Source: Stakelama pacifica
GTDB lineage: Bacteria; Pseudomonadota; Alphaproteobacteria; Sphingomonadales; Sphingomonadaceae
Assembly (NCBI RefSeq): GCF_004361835.1
Contig: NZ_SNWD01000003.1
Coordinates: 124,001-188,000, forward strand
DNA length: 64,000 bases
Reading direction: 5' to 3'
In this document: positions 47,652 to 56,817 of the stretch, piece after piece
Numbering within the stretch: the stretch's first letter is position 1
Layout of the letters: each line of letters begins with the position of its first letter
Position numbers and translations under genes: made by a program
Notes under the pieces: model-generated
What the model saw: only the letters and a program-made list of their open reading frames with translations
The model's database searches: none
What the model was told of the DNA's origin: nothing

Positions 47652-48257
47652 ATGGCCGATACACGCGACGAAGCGCATAATGCGAAGATGAAGAAGGTGA
47701 AGGCGGCGCATGACAAAATCGTCGCCTCCAAAACGGTCGAAAAAGGGCTGATCATCGTTCATACCGGACCGGGCAAAGGCAAGACCAGCGCCGCGCTTGG
47801 CATGGCGATCCGCGCGATCGGCCATGATATGAAGGTCGGCATCGTCCAGTTCGTCAAAGGCGCGATGGCGACCGGGGAAGCGGCGGTCTTTGCAAAGTTC
47901 GACAATGTCGAATTCAAACCGATGGGCGAAGGCTTTACCTGGGAAACACAGAACCGCGCCCGCGATGTCGAGGTGACGCGTGTTGCGTGGGAAGAAGTAA
48001 AGCGGATGATCGCCGATCCCAGCTATGACATGATCATAGCCGACGAGCTCAACATCGTACTGCGCTACGACTATCTGCCCGTCGATGAAGTGCTGGAAGC
48101 GCTGGCCGGTAAGCGCGACGCCGCGCATGTCATCATCACCGGGCGCAACGCCCCCGATGCGCTGATCGCGGTTGCTGATCTGGTCACCGAAATGGCGCTG
48201 GTGAAACATCCCTTCCGCGAACAGGGGGTGAAGGCGCAGGCGGGGATCGAGTTCTGA
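47652..48257 (+). CDS. cobO: Cob(I)yrinic acid a,c-diamide adenosyltransferase
   Basis: Adds the adenosyl group to corrinoids with ATP. 201 residues. The P-loop GPGKGKTSAALG is near residue 40; VGIVQFVKGAM, IIADELNIVLRYDYL and VIITGRNAPDALI are CobO blocks. AAGGAG lies upstream of the ATG. It is co-oriented with cobU, 21 bases apart. Confidence 0.95.
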   Translation: MADTRDEAHNAKMKKVKAAHDKIVASKTVEKGLIIVHTGPGKGKTSAALGMAIRAIGHDMKVGIVQFVKGAMATGEAAVFAKFDNVEFKPMGEGFTWETQNRARDVEVTRVAWEEVKRMIADPSYDMIIADELNIVLRYDYLPVDEVLEALAGKRDAAHVIITGRNAPDALIAVADLVTEMALVKHPFREQGVKAQAGIEF

Positions 48258-48318
48258 TCCCAGCCGAAATATTAATTCTGCAATCAATTTTACATATTCG
48301 TGCAATCTGCCGTCGTTA

Positions 48319-48354
48319 GCCGCGGCCCCGAACCATTTCTGAAGGGGTCGCGGC
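48319..48354 (+). promoter_or_regulatory. Hairpin covering the ribosome binding site of a TonB-dependent receptor gene
   Basis: An 11-pair stem, GCCGCGGCCCC with GGGGTCGCGGC (one G-U pair), with a 14-base loop, ends exactly at the base before the ATG at 48355. The right arm contains the GGGG of the likely Shine-Dalgarno sequence AAGGGG, so folding would block initiation. Alternatively the DNA palindrome could be an operator. Confidence 0.65.
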
Positions 48355-50733
48355 ATGAAAAATCGTCTGTTTACTGCGCTTGTCATTCTCCAGTGCGGCG
48401 CGTCGATGCCTGCACTGGCGCAGACCACCACCAGCGCCGACTATAACCCCCCGGCGGGCGGCAACGATATCGTCGTGACCGGCACGCGTGAGGCGGGACG
48501 GACGCAGTTCGATGCGATGGCGCCGGTCGACGTCATTTCGGGCGATGCAATCAATCAGGTGGTTTCCGGCGACCTGTCGGACGGACTGGCTGAATTGCTG
48601 CCGTCGTTCAATGTGCAGCGTCTGCCCGCCGCCGACGGACAGGCATTTGTCCGCCCCGCCACGCTGCGCGGCCTTTCGCCCGACGAAACGCTGGTGCTGG
48701 TCAACGGCAAGCGGTTCCATCGCTCTGCGCTGCTCGGCACGCGCGGTTCGCAGGGCCCTGACCTTTCGGCGATCCCCAGCTTCGCGATCGGGCGCGTCGA
48801 GGTGCTGCGCGATGGTGCCGCCGCGCAATATGGATCGGACGCGATTGCGGGCGTCATCAACATCATGCTCGACGACACGCCGGGCATTTCGGCTTTCGCA
48901 CAGGCTTCCGAATATTATGAAGGCGACGGGAAGGAATATCAGACCGGCATTCGCGGCGGGCTGGCGCTGGGCGATCGCGGCAGCGTCGTCTTTACCGGCC
49001 AGTATGACCATGCCGAAGCGACTTCACGCACGCGTCAGCGCCCCGACGCTATCGAATTTCAGGCGGCACATCCCGATCTGGACGTGCCCGATCCGGTGCA
49101 GCGCTGGGGCCAGCCGGATCTGGAATCGGTCGCGGCCACGGTAAACGCGCATTACGAAATCGCTGATGCCGCCGATCTGTATGGCTTTGTGCTGGTGCGC
49201 GACGGCGAAGGCGTGACCGATTTCAACTGGCGCAATCCCGATACCACCGGCAGCGTGTACGGCAGCAGCCCCGCCTTTCCCGACTTTTCCTTCCGCAGCA
49301 TCTATCCGGCAGGATTTTCGCCGAAATTCGGCAGCAACTATAGCGACCTGCAAAGCGTAGCGGGCGTTCGCGGCGACCTGTCGGATGCGTTCTCGTACGA
49401 CCTGAGCGGTTCGGAAGGGCGCAGCCGCATCCGCTACACGCTGAAAGAATCGCTCAACGCCTCGCTCGGGCCGCAAAGCCCGACGCAATTCTATCTCGGC
49501 ATGCTCGAACAGCGCGAATTCAATCTGAACGCCGATTTCGTCTACAAGCTCGACGCAGGCATGTTCCGCCCCGTGAACATCGCGTTCGGCGGGGAGCGGC
49601 GCGTCGAAACCTATGTGATCGGCGCTGGCGATCCTGCGTCTTATGCGATCGGCCCCGGTGCCAATAGCGGCCTTGCCCCCAATTCGAACGGCTTTCCCGG
49701 CTTCTCCCCGCTTCAGGCAGGGGAACATGGGCAGCGCAGCTATGCCGGATATATGGATGTCGAGGTGCAGCCGGTCGAGGCGCTGACGCTGGGTGCCGCC
49801 GGGCGGTATGAGGATTTTTCGGTGTTCGGCGACACCTTCAATTACAAATTCTCCGGCCGCTTTGAATTCACCCCCGCCGTTGCGCTGCGCGCGACCTATT
49901 CCACCGGATTCCGGGCACCGACGCCGGGCCAGCTTTACTCCACGCGCACGTCGCAGGGGCTGGACACGAATACGCTTCAGGTGTTCACGTCCGGGCGGCT
50001 GTCGCCGAGCGACCCGATCGCGGTCGCGCTTGGCGCACAGCCGTTGAAGCCGGAAAAATCGGACAGCGTCACCGCAGGCCTGACCTTCCGTTCCGATTTC
50101 GGCCTGTCGGGCAGCGTGGATGCGTATCAGATCAAGCTGAAGGACCGGTTCGGCCAGTCCAATTCCTTCGCGGTTCCCGCCGATATCCCGAACCCCAACC
50201 AATATACGTCGGTAAGTTTTTTCACGAACGACTTCGATACGCGCACGCGCGGTGTCGATGTAGTGCTGAACTATGTTCGCGCAGTCGGGCCGGGTCAGGC
50301 GACGATCAGCCTTGCCTATAATTACAACAAGACCAAGGTGACGAGCGCACCGAGCGCCAGCATTCCGGGCGATACCCAGCGCATCGTGTTCGAAGAGCGC
50401 CTGCCGCAGCATAATGCAACGGGTCGGATCAACTACACCGTCGGCCCGCTGACGCTGATGGCGCGCGGTCGCTATTATGGCGCATGGACCGACTCTTCGG
50501 GTAATGCGTCGGGCGACATTTTCCAGCGGTTCGGGGCGCGGGCATTTCTCGACGTCTCGGCCGAATATCGCTTCGCCGATCATTTCTCGATCCGTGCCGG
50601 GGCGGACAATGTGCTCGACACCTATCCCGACGAAGCGACGTTTCAGGCCAATCGCGGGCTGATCTATTCGCGCAACGCACCCTATGACACCGATGGCGGC
50701 CAATATTATGTCCGGCTGGGGATGGACTTCTGA
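48355..50733 (+). CDS. TonB-dependent receptor, substrate unknown
   Basis: 792 residues. The signal peptide ends near PALAQ. A TonB-box-like NDIVVTGTRE precedes the plug domain (LAELLPSFNVQRLPAADGQ, VEVLRDGAAAQYGSDAIAG). The large beta-barrel ends in DF, an aromatic end typical of outer membrane proteins. GRKRFHR-like LVNGKRFHRSALLG is characteristic of a sphingomonad and Caulobacter receptor group. The following Tat-exported PLP enzyme is probably its functional partner. There is no riboswitch here. Confidence 0.92.
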   Translation: MKNRLFTALVILQCGASMPALAQTTTSADYNPPAGGNDIVVTGTREAGRTQFDAMAPVDVISGDAINQVVSGDLSDGLAELLPSFNVQRLPAADGQAFVRPATLRGLSPDETLVLVNGKRFHRSALLGTRGSQGPDLSAIPSFAIGRVEVLRDGAAAQYGSDAIAGVINIMLDDTPGISAFAQASEYYEGDGKEYQTGIRGGLALGDRGSVVFTGQYDHAEATSRTRQRPDAIEFQAAHPDLDVPDPVQRWGQPDLESVAATVNAHYEIADAADLYGFVLVRDGEGVTDFNWRNPDTTGSVYGSSPAFPDFSFRSIYPAGFSPKFGSNYSDLQSVAGVRGDLSDAFSYDLSGSEGRSRIRYTLKESLNASLGPQSPTQFYLGMLEQREFNLNADFVYKLDAGMFRPVNIAFGGERRVETYVIGAGDPASYAIGPGANSGLAPNSNGFPGFSPLQAGEHGQRSYAGYMDVEVQPVEALTLGAAGRYEDFSVFGDTFNYKFSGRFEFTPAVALRATYSTGFRAPTPGQLYSTRTSQGLDTNTLQVFTSGRLSPSDPIAVALGAQPLKPEKSDSVTAGLTFRSDFGLSGSVDAYQIKLKDRFGQSNSFAVPADIPNPNQYTSVSFFTNDFDTRTRGVDVVLNYVRAVGPGQATISLAYNYNKTKVTSAPSASIPGDTQRIVFEERLPQHNATGRINYTVGPLTLMARGRYYGAWTDSSGNASGDIFQRFGARAFLDVSAEYRFADHFSIRAGADNVLDTYPDEATFQANRGLIYSRNAPYDTDGGQYYVRLGMDF

Positions 50734-50751
50734 TCGCGGAGGACATGAAGC

Positions 50752-52023
50752 GTGACAATTGATCGACGCCGCTTCCTTGCGGGAGCGGCGGCGGCATCCG
50801 GTGCCGCCCTGCCGCTTTCGCCTGCGCTCGGCCAAATTGCCGGTGCCGATAAGGCGCCCGACAACCATGCATATTGGGCAAAAATCGCCGATCACTACGA
50901 CGTCGTTCGCGATGTGGTTCAGCTGGAAAACGGCAATTGGGGGATGATGGCGAAGCCGGTTCTGGCCGAGTATCAGCGCCGGGTCGCGTATGTGAACCGG
51001 TTCAATAGTTACTATTCCCGGCGCGACATGGGGACCGATATTCGGGCGGTTTATGCGCGCCTTGGTCAGGCCCCGAACGTCGATCCTGCCGAGCTGGTGC
51101 TGACCCGCAATGCGACCGAAGCGCTGAAAGGCCTGATCGGCCAGTATAATCGTCTGCGTCCCGGCGACAGCCTGCTATACGCCGATCTCGATTATGACAG
51201 CATGCAGGCGTGCATGGAATCGCTGGGGCGCTTACGCGGGGTGAAGGTGCGCCGGATCGCGCTTCCCGAACCGGCAAGCCATCAGGGGCTGATCGACGCC
51301 TATGCGCGGGCGTTCGATAAAGATCCGAAAATCCGGCTGGTGCTGCTGACTCATCTCAGCCATCGCACCGGGTTGGTCATACCGGTGCGCGAGATCGTGG
51401 AGATGGCGCGGGCGCGCGGGATCGATGCGATCGTCGATGCGGCGCATAGCTGGGGCCAGCTCGACTTTACCCTGCCCGCCACCAATGCCGATTTTGTCGG
51501 GCTCAATCTGCACAAATGGATGGGTGCGCCGCTGGGCGTCGGCGTGATGTATGTCCGCAAGTCACGGATCGACGCGATCGATCGCGACATCGCCAATGAT
51601 GCCGCCGCGACCGGAATTCATGCACGCGTTCATACCGGAACGGTCGATTATGCAGCACAGCTGAGCGTTCCCGCCGCACTCGATTTTCAGGAAGCGATCG
51701 GCGGACCGGCACGCGAAGCGCGGCTTCGCTGGTTACGCGACCGCTGGGTGGGGAAGGTCCGACCGATAGCGGAACTGGAGATTCTTACGCCCGAGGACAA
51801 ACGACTTCACAGCGGAATGACGTCATTTCGCCTGCGCGGACGGACGAGCAGTGCCGACAATCAGGCGCTGGCGAAGCAGCTTCTCGAACGATACGGCATT
51901 TTCACCGTCCATCGCGACGGGCTGGCCAGCGGATCGTGCGTTCGCGTGACCCCGGCGCTGCATAACGATGCTACGCATATGGACCGGCTGGCCGACGCGC
52001 TGATCGACCTGACATCGGCGTAA
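50752..52023 (+). CDS. Class V aminotransferase family protein with Tat signal
   Basis: 423 residues, GTG start at 50752 with GGAGGA upstream; the nearer ATG runs into a stop. The N-terminus has a twin-arginine motif (DRRRFLAGAAAASG) with cleavage near ALGQ, so the folded protein, presumably with PLP, is exported. The fold resembles isopenicillin N epimerase and cysteine desulfurase relatives. The PLP lysine is in LNLHKWMGAPLG; the cofactor Asp and His are in VDAAHSWGQ. It follows the receptor gene by 18 bases. The substrate is unknown. Confidence 0.88.
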   Translation: MTIDRRRFLAGAAAASGAALPLSPALGQIAGADKAPDNHAYWAKIADHYDVVRDVVQLENGNWGMMAKPVLAEYQRRVAYVNRFNSYYSRRDMGTDIRAVYARLGQAPNVDPAELVLTRNATEALKGLIGQYNRLRPGDSLLYADLDYDSMQACMESLGRLRGVKVRRIALPEPASHQGLIDAYARAFDKDPKIRLVLLTHLSHRTGLVIPVREIVEMARARGIDAIVDAAHSWGQLDFTLPATNADFVGLNLHKWMGAPLGVGVMYVRKSRIDAIDRDIANDAAATGIHARVHTGTVDYAAQLSVPAALDFQEAIGGPAREARLRWLRDRWVGKVRPIAELEILTPEDKRLHSGMTSFRLRGRTSSADNQALAKQLLERYGIFTVHRDGLASGSCVRVTPALHNDATHMDRLADALIDLTSA

Positions 52024-52026
52024 AGT

Positions 52027-52103
<77 letters not shown>

Positions 52104-52139
52104 ACTCGCTGCGCTAGGTAAAGCCGGGACCCGATTCGG

Positions 52140-52601
52140 TCAATTGCGGGCCGAAGGCGGGACGACCGGAAATGGCAGCGGCGCGACCTCCACGCCTTCG
52201 TCGATCAGCGCGCGGGCCTGTTCGATCGTCGCCTGTCCATGGATGGGCGCGGCCGCTTCCTCGCCGCTATGCATGGCGCGGGCGCGGTCGGTAAAGGCGG
52301 TGCCGACCCATTGGGATTTCTCCAGCGCCTTTTTCTGCGCTTCGGCGAGCATCGCGAGCGCCTGTTTGACCGCTTCGGGCGGGGGCGCCTCCCCTTCCTG
52401 CTTAGGCGCGGCAGGCAGGTTTTCGCGGCGATTGCCCTTGGCAGCGATGTTGGGAGCCATGACTGCTTTTTCGACGCTGCTGTCGCCGCATAGCGGGCAC
52501 GCGATCAGCCCCGATTGCTGTTGTTCGGCATAAGCCTCGCTCGACGCGAACCAGCTTTCGAAAACATGGCCAGTGCCGCATTTCAGATCGAAGACGATCA
52601 T
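52140..52601 (-). CDS. DUF1178 family protein
   Basis: 153 residues. The N-terminal MIVFDLKCGTGHVFESWF and the zinc-ribbon-like CPLCGDSSVEKAVMAP match DUF1178, a conserved alphaproteobacterial family of unknown function. The C-terminal half is helical and polar. It overlaps the nitrilase gene by 4 bases (ATGA) and is last in the order comF, grxC, nitrilase, DUF1178. Confidence 0.93.
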   Translation of the reverse strand: MIVFDLKCGTGHVFESWFASSEAYAEQQQSGLIACPLCGDSSVEKAVMAPNIAAKGNRRENLPAAPKQEGEAPPPEAVKQALAMLAEAQKKALEKSQWVGTAFTDRARAMHSGEEAAAPIHGQATIEQARALIDEGVEVAPLPFPVVPPSARN

Positions 52602-53422
52602 CCGATGCGCTCTACCGGCGGGATCGCACGGCGGTTGGCGAGCGAGGGCAGACGCGAACGCACCTCGGCGATCCGTGCGGAATCGATGTCGGCAAAGCCG
52701 ACACCCGCTTCCTCCCCCATATCGAGCAGCACGTCGCCCCAGGGATCGACGACCATCGAATGCCCCCAGGTCGCCCGGCCGTCCTCATGCTCGCCGGTTT
52801 GCGCAGCGGCGATGACGAACGCGCTCGATTCGATCGCACGGGCGCGCAGCATCACCTCCCAATGCGCTGTTCCCGTCGGGCGAGTGAAGGCGGCAGGGAT
52901 AGCGAGGATCGTAGCCCCCGCGTCGCTCATCGCGCGATACAGATCGGGGAAGCGCAAATCGTAGCAGATGGAAAGGCCAAGCGGGCCGATCGGCGTATCG
53001 ACCACCACGGCTTGCTCGCCCGGTGCATATACGGACGATTCGCGCCAGCTTTCGCCGGTGTCGAGATCGACATCGAACAGATGCAGCTTGTCATAGCGCG
53101 CGCGCACCGCGCCGCGATCGTCGATCACAAAGGTACGGTTGGCGCGCCGGCCATCGTCGCGTGCCAGCGCGAGCGAGCCGAGCGCCACCCAGATGCCATG
53201 TCGCGCCGCCGCCTCGCTCACGGCAGCGAGCACCCTGTCGTCGCGCTCGGGCACGATATGCGCTGCCGAGCGCGGGCGGTTGCGGTCGAGCAACCCCGAC
53301 ATTTCGGGGGTGAACAGCATGACCGCGCCACCATCGGCAGCGCGCTTCACTGCATCGACGAGGAAATCCGCATTGGCCGCCGGGTCGATACCCGACGTCA
53401 TCTGCGCGACGGCGACCTTCAT
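52598..53422 (-). CDS. Carbon-nitrogen hydrolase (nitrilase superfamily)
   Basis: 274 residues. The Glu-Lys-Cys triad is present: Glu in LFTPEMSGL, Lys in RYDKLHLFDVD, Cys in SICYDLRFPDLYR. It resembles the Nit1/Nit2 type, which removes deaminated glutathione or omega-amides. That would fit its position next to glutaredoxin. It overlaps genes on both sides by 4 bases. Confidence 0.93.
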   Translation of the reverse strand: MKVAVAQMTSGIDPAANADFLVDAVKRAADGGAVMLFTPEMSGLLDRNRPRSAAHIVPERDDRVLAAVSEAAARHGIWVALGSLALARDDGRRANRTFVIDDRGAVRARYDKLHLFDVDLDTGESWRESSVYAPGEQAVVVDTPIGPLGLSICYDLRFPDLYRAMSDAGATILAIPAAFTRPTGTAHWEVMLRARAIESSAFVIAAAQTGEHEDGRATWGHSMVVDPWGDVLLDMGEEAGVGFADIDSARIAEVRSRLPSLANRRAIPPVERIG

Positions 53423-53676
53423 TGCGCCAGCAGCGGGTCGAGCCCCTGTTCGCGGTCAAGCGCAGCCAGCTCGTCCGAACCGCCGATATGCCGGTCGCCG
53501 ATAAAGATCTGCGGCACCGTCATGCCACCGGATGCGCGGTCGATCATCTCGGCGCGCTTCGCCTGATCCATGGTGATGTCATATTCGACATAGTCCGCGC
53601 CCTTCTGATCGAGCAGCGCCTTGGCGCGCGAGCAATAGGGACAGAATGCCTTGGTATAGATTTCGACTTTTGCCAT
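53419..53676 (-). CDS. grxC: Glutaredoxin 3
   Basis: Glutathione-dependent dithiol oxidoreductase, 85 residues from the ATG at 53676. The active site CPYC is at about 12-15 (YTKAFCPYCSRAKALL). The TVPQIFIGDRHIGGSDEL block binds glutathione. It overlaps the nitrilase gene by 4 bases. Confidence 0.96.
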   Translation of the reverse strand: MAKVEIYTKAFCPYCSRAKALLDQKGADYVEYDITMDQAKRAEMIDRASGGMTVPQIFIGDRHIGGSDELAALDREQGLDPLLAQ

Positions 53677-53707
53677 GGGGTACAGGTGTGGCTCACCTGC
53701 GAGATTG

Positions 53708-54460
53708 TCAATCGCCCTCCCGGTCGGGAAGTACACGGGCAAAGGCGGCGACCGCGACTCGCGCGGCCCCTGCCCGCTTCAGCACGCGGATACAGGCGTC
53801 GGTCGTCGCCCCGCTGGTATAGACATCATCGACCAGCAGAATTGCGCGTCCCTTCACACGCTGCGACGCGCGGGGATTGAGCATAAAGGCCCCGGCCAGC
53901 ACCTTCGCGCGCTTGCTCGCCCCCATTCCGCGCAGGGTCGGGGTTCGCCGTACACGGATCAGCGCATCGCGCGCGACATCGACGCCGCTGCGCTGCGAAA
54001 GCCCCTCCGCAATCAGCACCGCCTGATTGAACCCACGCGACCAGATGCGCGACCGGTGGAGCGGCACGGGGACAATCAGGTCCAAGCCCGACGGCACCAC
54101 TCGCGCCATCATTCGCGCGGCGGTTTCGGCATGGGCCATGCGCCGCCCATATTTGAGCTTCAGCATCAATTCGCGCGCCACCGCACCATAAGCGACGGCA
54201 GCATGGAGCCCGTCATGCAGCGGGGGCTCCGCAATGCAGGCGGCGCACTCTGCCGCCGGGCCGCGATCATGGTCGAACGGCAGGCTGCACCGCGCACAGG
54301 CGGGCTGTCCCAGAAATTCGGTCTGCGACCAGCAGGTGGGACATAGCCGATGATCGGCCTCGACAATTTCGCCGCAGGAAGGGCAGCGCGGCGGCAGGGC
54401 AAAGCGAATCGCATCGCGCAGGATCGTACGGGCGAATTGCACTCCCCCTTGTCGCCGCAC
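53708..54460 (-). CDS. ComF family protein (phosphoribosyltransferase fold)
   Basis: 250 residues from a GTG at 54460; a GTG at 54442 is possible. The N-terminal zinc-finger pattern is CPSCGEI, CPTCW, CARC, CAAC. The C-terminal PRTase domain has the PRPP loop ILLVDDVYTSGATTDAC. The family is linked to DNA uptake (ComFC) but is widespread in non-competent bacteria. It is first of the minus-strand operon and divergent from a methyltransferase gene with 26 bases between them. Confidence 0.93.
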   Translation of the reverse strand: MRRQGGVQFARTILRDAIRFALPPRCPSCGEIVEADHRLCPTCWSQTEFLGQPACARCSLPFDHDRGPAAECAACIAEPPLHDGLHAAVAYGAVARELMLKLKYGRRMAHAETAARMMARVVPSGLDLIVPVPLHRSRIWSRGFNQAVLIAEGLSQRSGVDVARDALIRVRRTPTLRGMGASKRAKVLAGAFMLNPRASQRVKGRAILLVDDVYTSGATTDACIRVLKRAGAARVAVAAFARVLPDREGD

Positions 54461-54486
54461 GCGCGAGGCGGCACAAGCGCCGCATT

Positions 54487-55323
54487 GTGAGCGCTCCTGA
54501 AATCTTTTCGCCCCTCGCCCGCCGCCTGCGCCGCGATCGCGCCGCGCCGGGGTTTTCCGACTATCGCTTCGTGTATGACTTCATGCGCGAAGGGATTGAG
54601 GAGCGGCTGGACGCGGTAAAGCGCGACTTTACCGATATTCTCGATCTCGGCTGCTGGGACGGCAGTTTCGCGCCGCCGCCCGGCGCGAACATCACCCGGG
54701 TCGATCCGGGGTCGCGCTTTGCCGAGGCAGCAGGCGGTATTCAGGCGGAGGAGGACCGGCTTCCCTTTGCCGAGGCGAGTTTCGATCTGGTCGTCGCGAT
54801 CGGCACACTCGACACGGTCAATGATCTTCCCGGCGCGCTGACGCTTATCCGCCGGGCGCTGCGGCCCGACGGGCTGTTTCTCGGCGCATTTTTCGGGGCG
54901 GGGAGCCTCGCCACGCTGCGCCGCGCGCTGATGACGGCGGAAAGCGAGCGCCCCGCCGCGCGAATCCATCCGCAGATCGATGTCCGTTCGGCGGGCGATC
55001 TGCTCGCACGCGCAGGCTTTGCGCTGCCCGTCGCCGATACCGAGAGCCTGAACGTCCGCTATGGCGATATCTTCGGCCTGATCCGCGATCTTCGCGGCAT
55101 GGCGGCGACCAATGTGATGAAGGAGCGCAGCCCCCTGTCGCGCACGACGCTGGGCCGGGCGGCGCAGGCCTTTGCCGATCTCGCCGATCCCGACGGGCGG
55201 ACGCGCGAGCGGTTCGAGGTCATCACCGTCACCGGCTGGGCACCCGATCCATCGCAGCCCAAACCCGCCCGACGCGGCAGCGCGAGCGCTTCGCTCGCCG
55301 AGGCGCTGAAGGCGCGCGATTAG
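54487..55323 (+). CDS. Class I SAM-dependent methyltransferase-like protein (BioC/NDUFAF5-like)
   Basis: 278 residues, GTG start. The SAM-binding motif I is ILDLGCWDGSF (about 50-60); FDLVVAIGTLDTVNDLP and LRPDGLFLGAFFG follow. The N-terminal SPLARRLRRDRAAP and later FADLADPDGRTRERFEVI resemble the NDUFAF5 (complex I assembly) branch, which in mitochondria hydroxylates rather than methylates. It is divergent from comF, a common alphaproteobacterial arrangement. Confidence 0.85.
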   Translation: MSAPEIFSPLARRLRRDRAAPGFSDYRFVYDFMREGIEERLDAVKRDFTDILDLGCWDGSFAPPPGANITRVDPGSRFAEAAGGIQAEEDRLPFAEASFDLVVAIGTLDTVNDLPGALTLIRRALRPDGLFLGAFFGAGSLATLRRALMTAESERPAARIHPQIDVRSAGDLLARAGFALPVADTESLNVRYGDIFGLIRDLRGMAATNVMKERSPLSRTTLGRAAQAFADLADPDGRTRERFEVITVTGWAPDPSQPKPARRGSASASLAEALKARD

Positions 55324-55480
55324 GCCGGAGCTCACCCCGGACCCAATCCGCGCCCCGTCGCGCCGCCGCCCTATCGATAGTGCATTGCTTTCGTTGGCAG
55401 TCAGATCGAGCGGACGCGGCCAGCGCCGACAAACAACGCGCCGGCCTGTCTCTCGCCCCGACAGCCGCTATCTGCGCGCA

Positions 55481-56119
55481 TCAGGCAGGCGCGGCCGCCG
55501 CCTCCTGCTCCGCGATCAGCGCATCGTCGATCTCGCTCGCGCGCTTATAGGCAGGCCGGGCGAAGATACGGTCGAGATAGGCCCGGAATGCCGGCCGGTC
55601 GGGCAGCATGCCGAACTGTATGCCCCATCCGAGTTGCGATCCTAAATACACATCGACCGCCGAAAACCGCTCACCCGTGAGAAACGCCTTCGCCGACACC
55701 GCATGCTCGATCACATCGAGCACCAGCTCATGGCTACCATAGCCTGCCATGCGCGACTGTTCGGCATTCACGGTAAAGCCGAGCGCCTTGTTCGTAACCA
55801 CCTGTTCGACCGGCCCGGCGGCGAAAAAGAACCAGCGATAATAATCGGCGCGCTCGGCAGGATCGGGGGAAAGACCGGCATCGGGAAAGGCATCGGCGAG
55901 ATAGGCGCAGATCGCGCCGCATTCGGTAATGACGCGGTCCTTATGGCGAATCGCGGGCACCTTGCCCATCGGATTGACCGCGAGATACTCCGCCGCCTTC
56001 ATCGTCGTGGCAAAATCCAGCAGCCGCGTTTCGTAAGGCTGCCCCACTTCCTCAAGCATCCAGCGCGCGATCCGTCCGCGCGACATTGGATGGGTGTAGA
56101 AAATCAGATCATCGGCCAT
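55481..56119 (-). CDS. Glutathione S-transferase family protein
   Basis: 212 residues from the ATG at 56119 with GGAGA upstream. The N-terminal thioredoxin-like domain has YTHPMSRGRIARWMLEE, with Ser in the typical catalytic region, VNPMGKVPAI (cis-Pro) and TECGAICAYLAD. The C-terminal helical domain (FSAVDVYLGSQLGWG) is complete. The substrate is unknown. Confidence 0.93.
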   Translation of the reverse strand: MADDLIFYTHPMSRGRIARWMLEEVGQPYETRLLDFATTMKAAEYLAVNPMGKVPAIRHKDRVITECGAICAYLADAFPDAGLSPDPAERADYYRWFFFAAGPVEQVVTNKALGFTVNAEQSRMAGYGSHELVLDVIEHAVSAKAFLTGERFSAVDVYLGSQLGWGIQFGMLPDRPAFRAYLDRIFARPAYKRASEIDDALIAEQEAAAAPA

Positions 56120-56817
56120 CAAGCTTCTCCTGAGTCGCAATGGAACATATTGAGAACGATATTTCCTGTGCGTCAAGCATTTTCCAACGTTCGGGCAACC
56201 GGTCCGCACCGCCAAAGCGGCGCTATCCGTCGCAGTGCCGATCCGGCAGCCGCCGGCGCTGCCCGCCAGCTCCGCCCGGCTGATTCCGACCTGCGTTGAT
56301 CCGGACCTATTGTAGCACCGTCACCCGCGAGCACCGAAGGGGGCGGCAATCCAGTGGCGGCACACACCTCGCCGGATCGTTTCGTCGCCGCATTTCCTGC
56401 AAGGGCGAATTTGGGCTGGGGCGGTGGCAAACGGGTGCGGCCCCGGCCTTCGCAGGAGCGACGCATAGGATTATACCAAGCTGCGTTGATGTGGACCCCA
56501 TCCGCGTATTGCGATCCTCGCCACCCGTCGTCATCCCAGCGAAAGCGGGGGTCTCCGAGGGCTTGGGAAGAACGGAGCAGTGCAGCTGCAGCAGATGCCA
56601 GCTTCCGCGGGCATGACGGAGCGGGATGGGTCGCCACCCATGCAGCTTGCTATCAGCGGCTTGTATGCACCGCGATTGCTGCAATCGTCGCCCCGGCGCA
56701 GGCCGGGGCCGATGGCGTGGGGCGCTATGGTGGCGTGCAGCGGTGGCGGTTGCCGGAAATGCTCTGGCGCACCGATCCCCTCAGCCATATGGGAGGCATA
56801 GCCGCCTCCCATCGCGA
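56120..56817. repeat. Gene-free region with composite repeats
   Basis: About 700 bases. The composite unit at 56471-56656 matches those at 3021-3207 and 11127-11310. Palindromic CGTCGCCCCGGCGCAGGCCGGGGC lies near 56688-56711 (read in part). A fragment at 56322-56395 resembles the 42308 unit. Open frames crossing this region on both strands follow the repeats and are not taken as genes. Confidence 0.7.

Noticed and set aside
49024..50895. A 623-codon minus-strand frame opposite the TonB-dependent receptor
   Set aside because: Shadow of a clear outer membrane receptor with signal peptide and plug domain; no motif or ribosome binding site.
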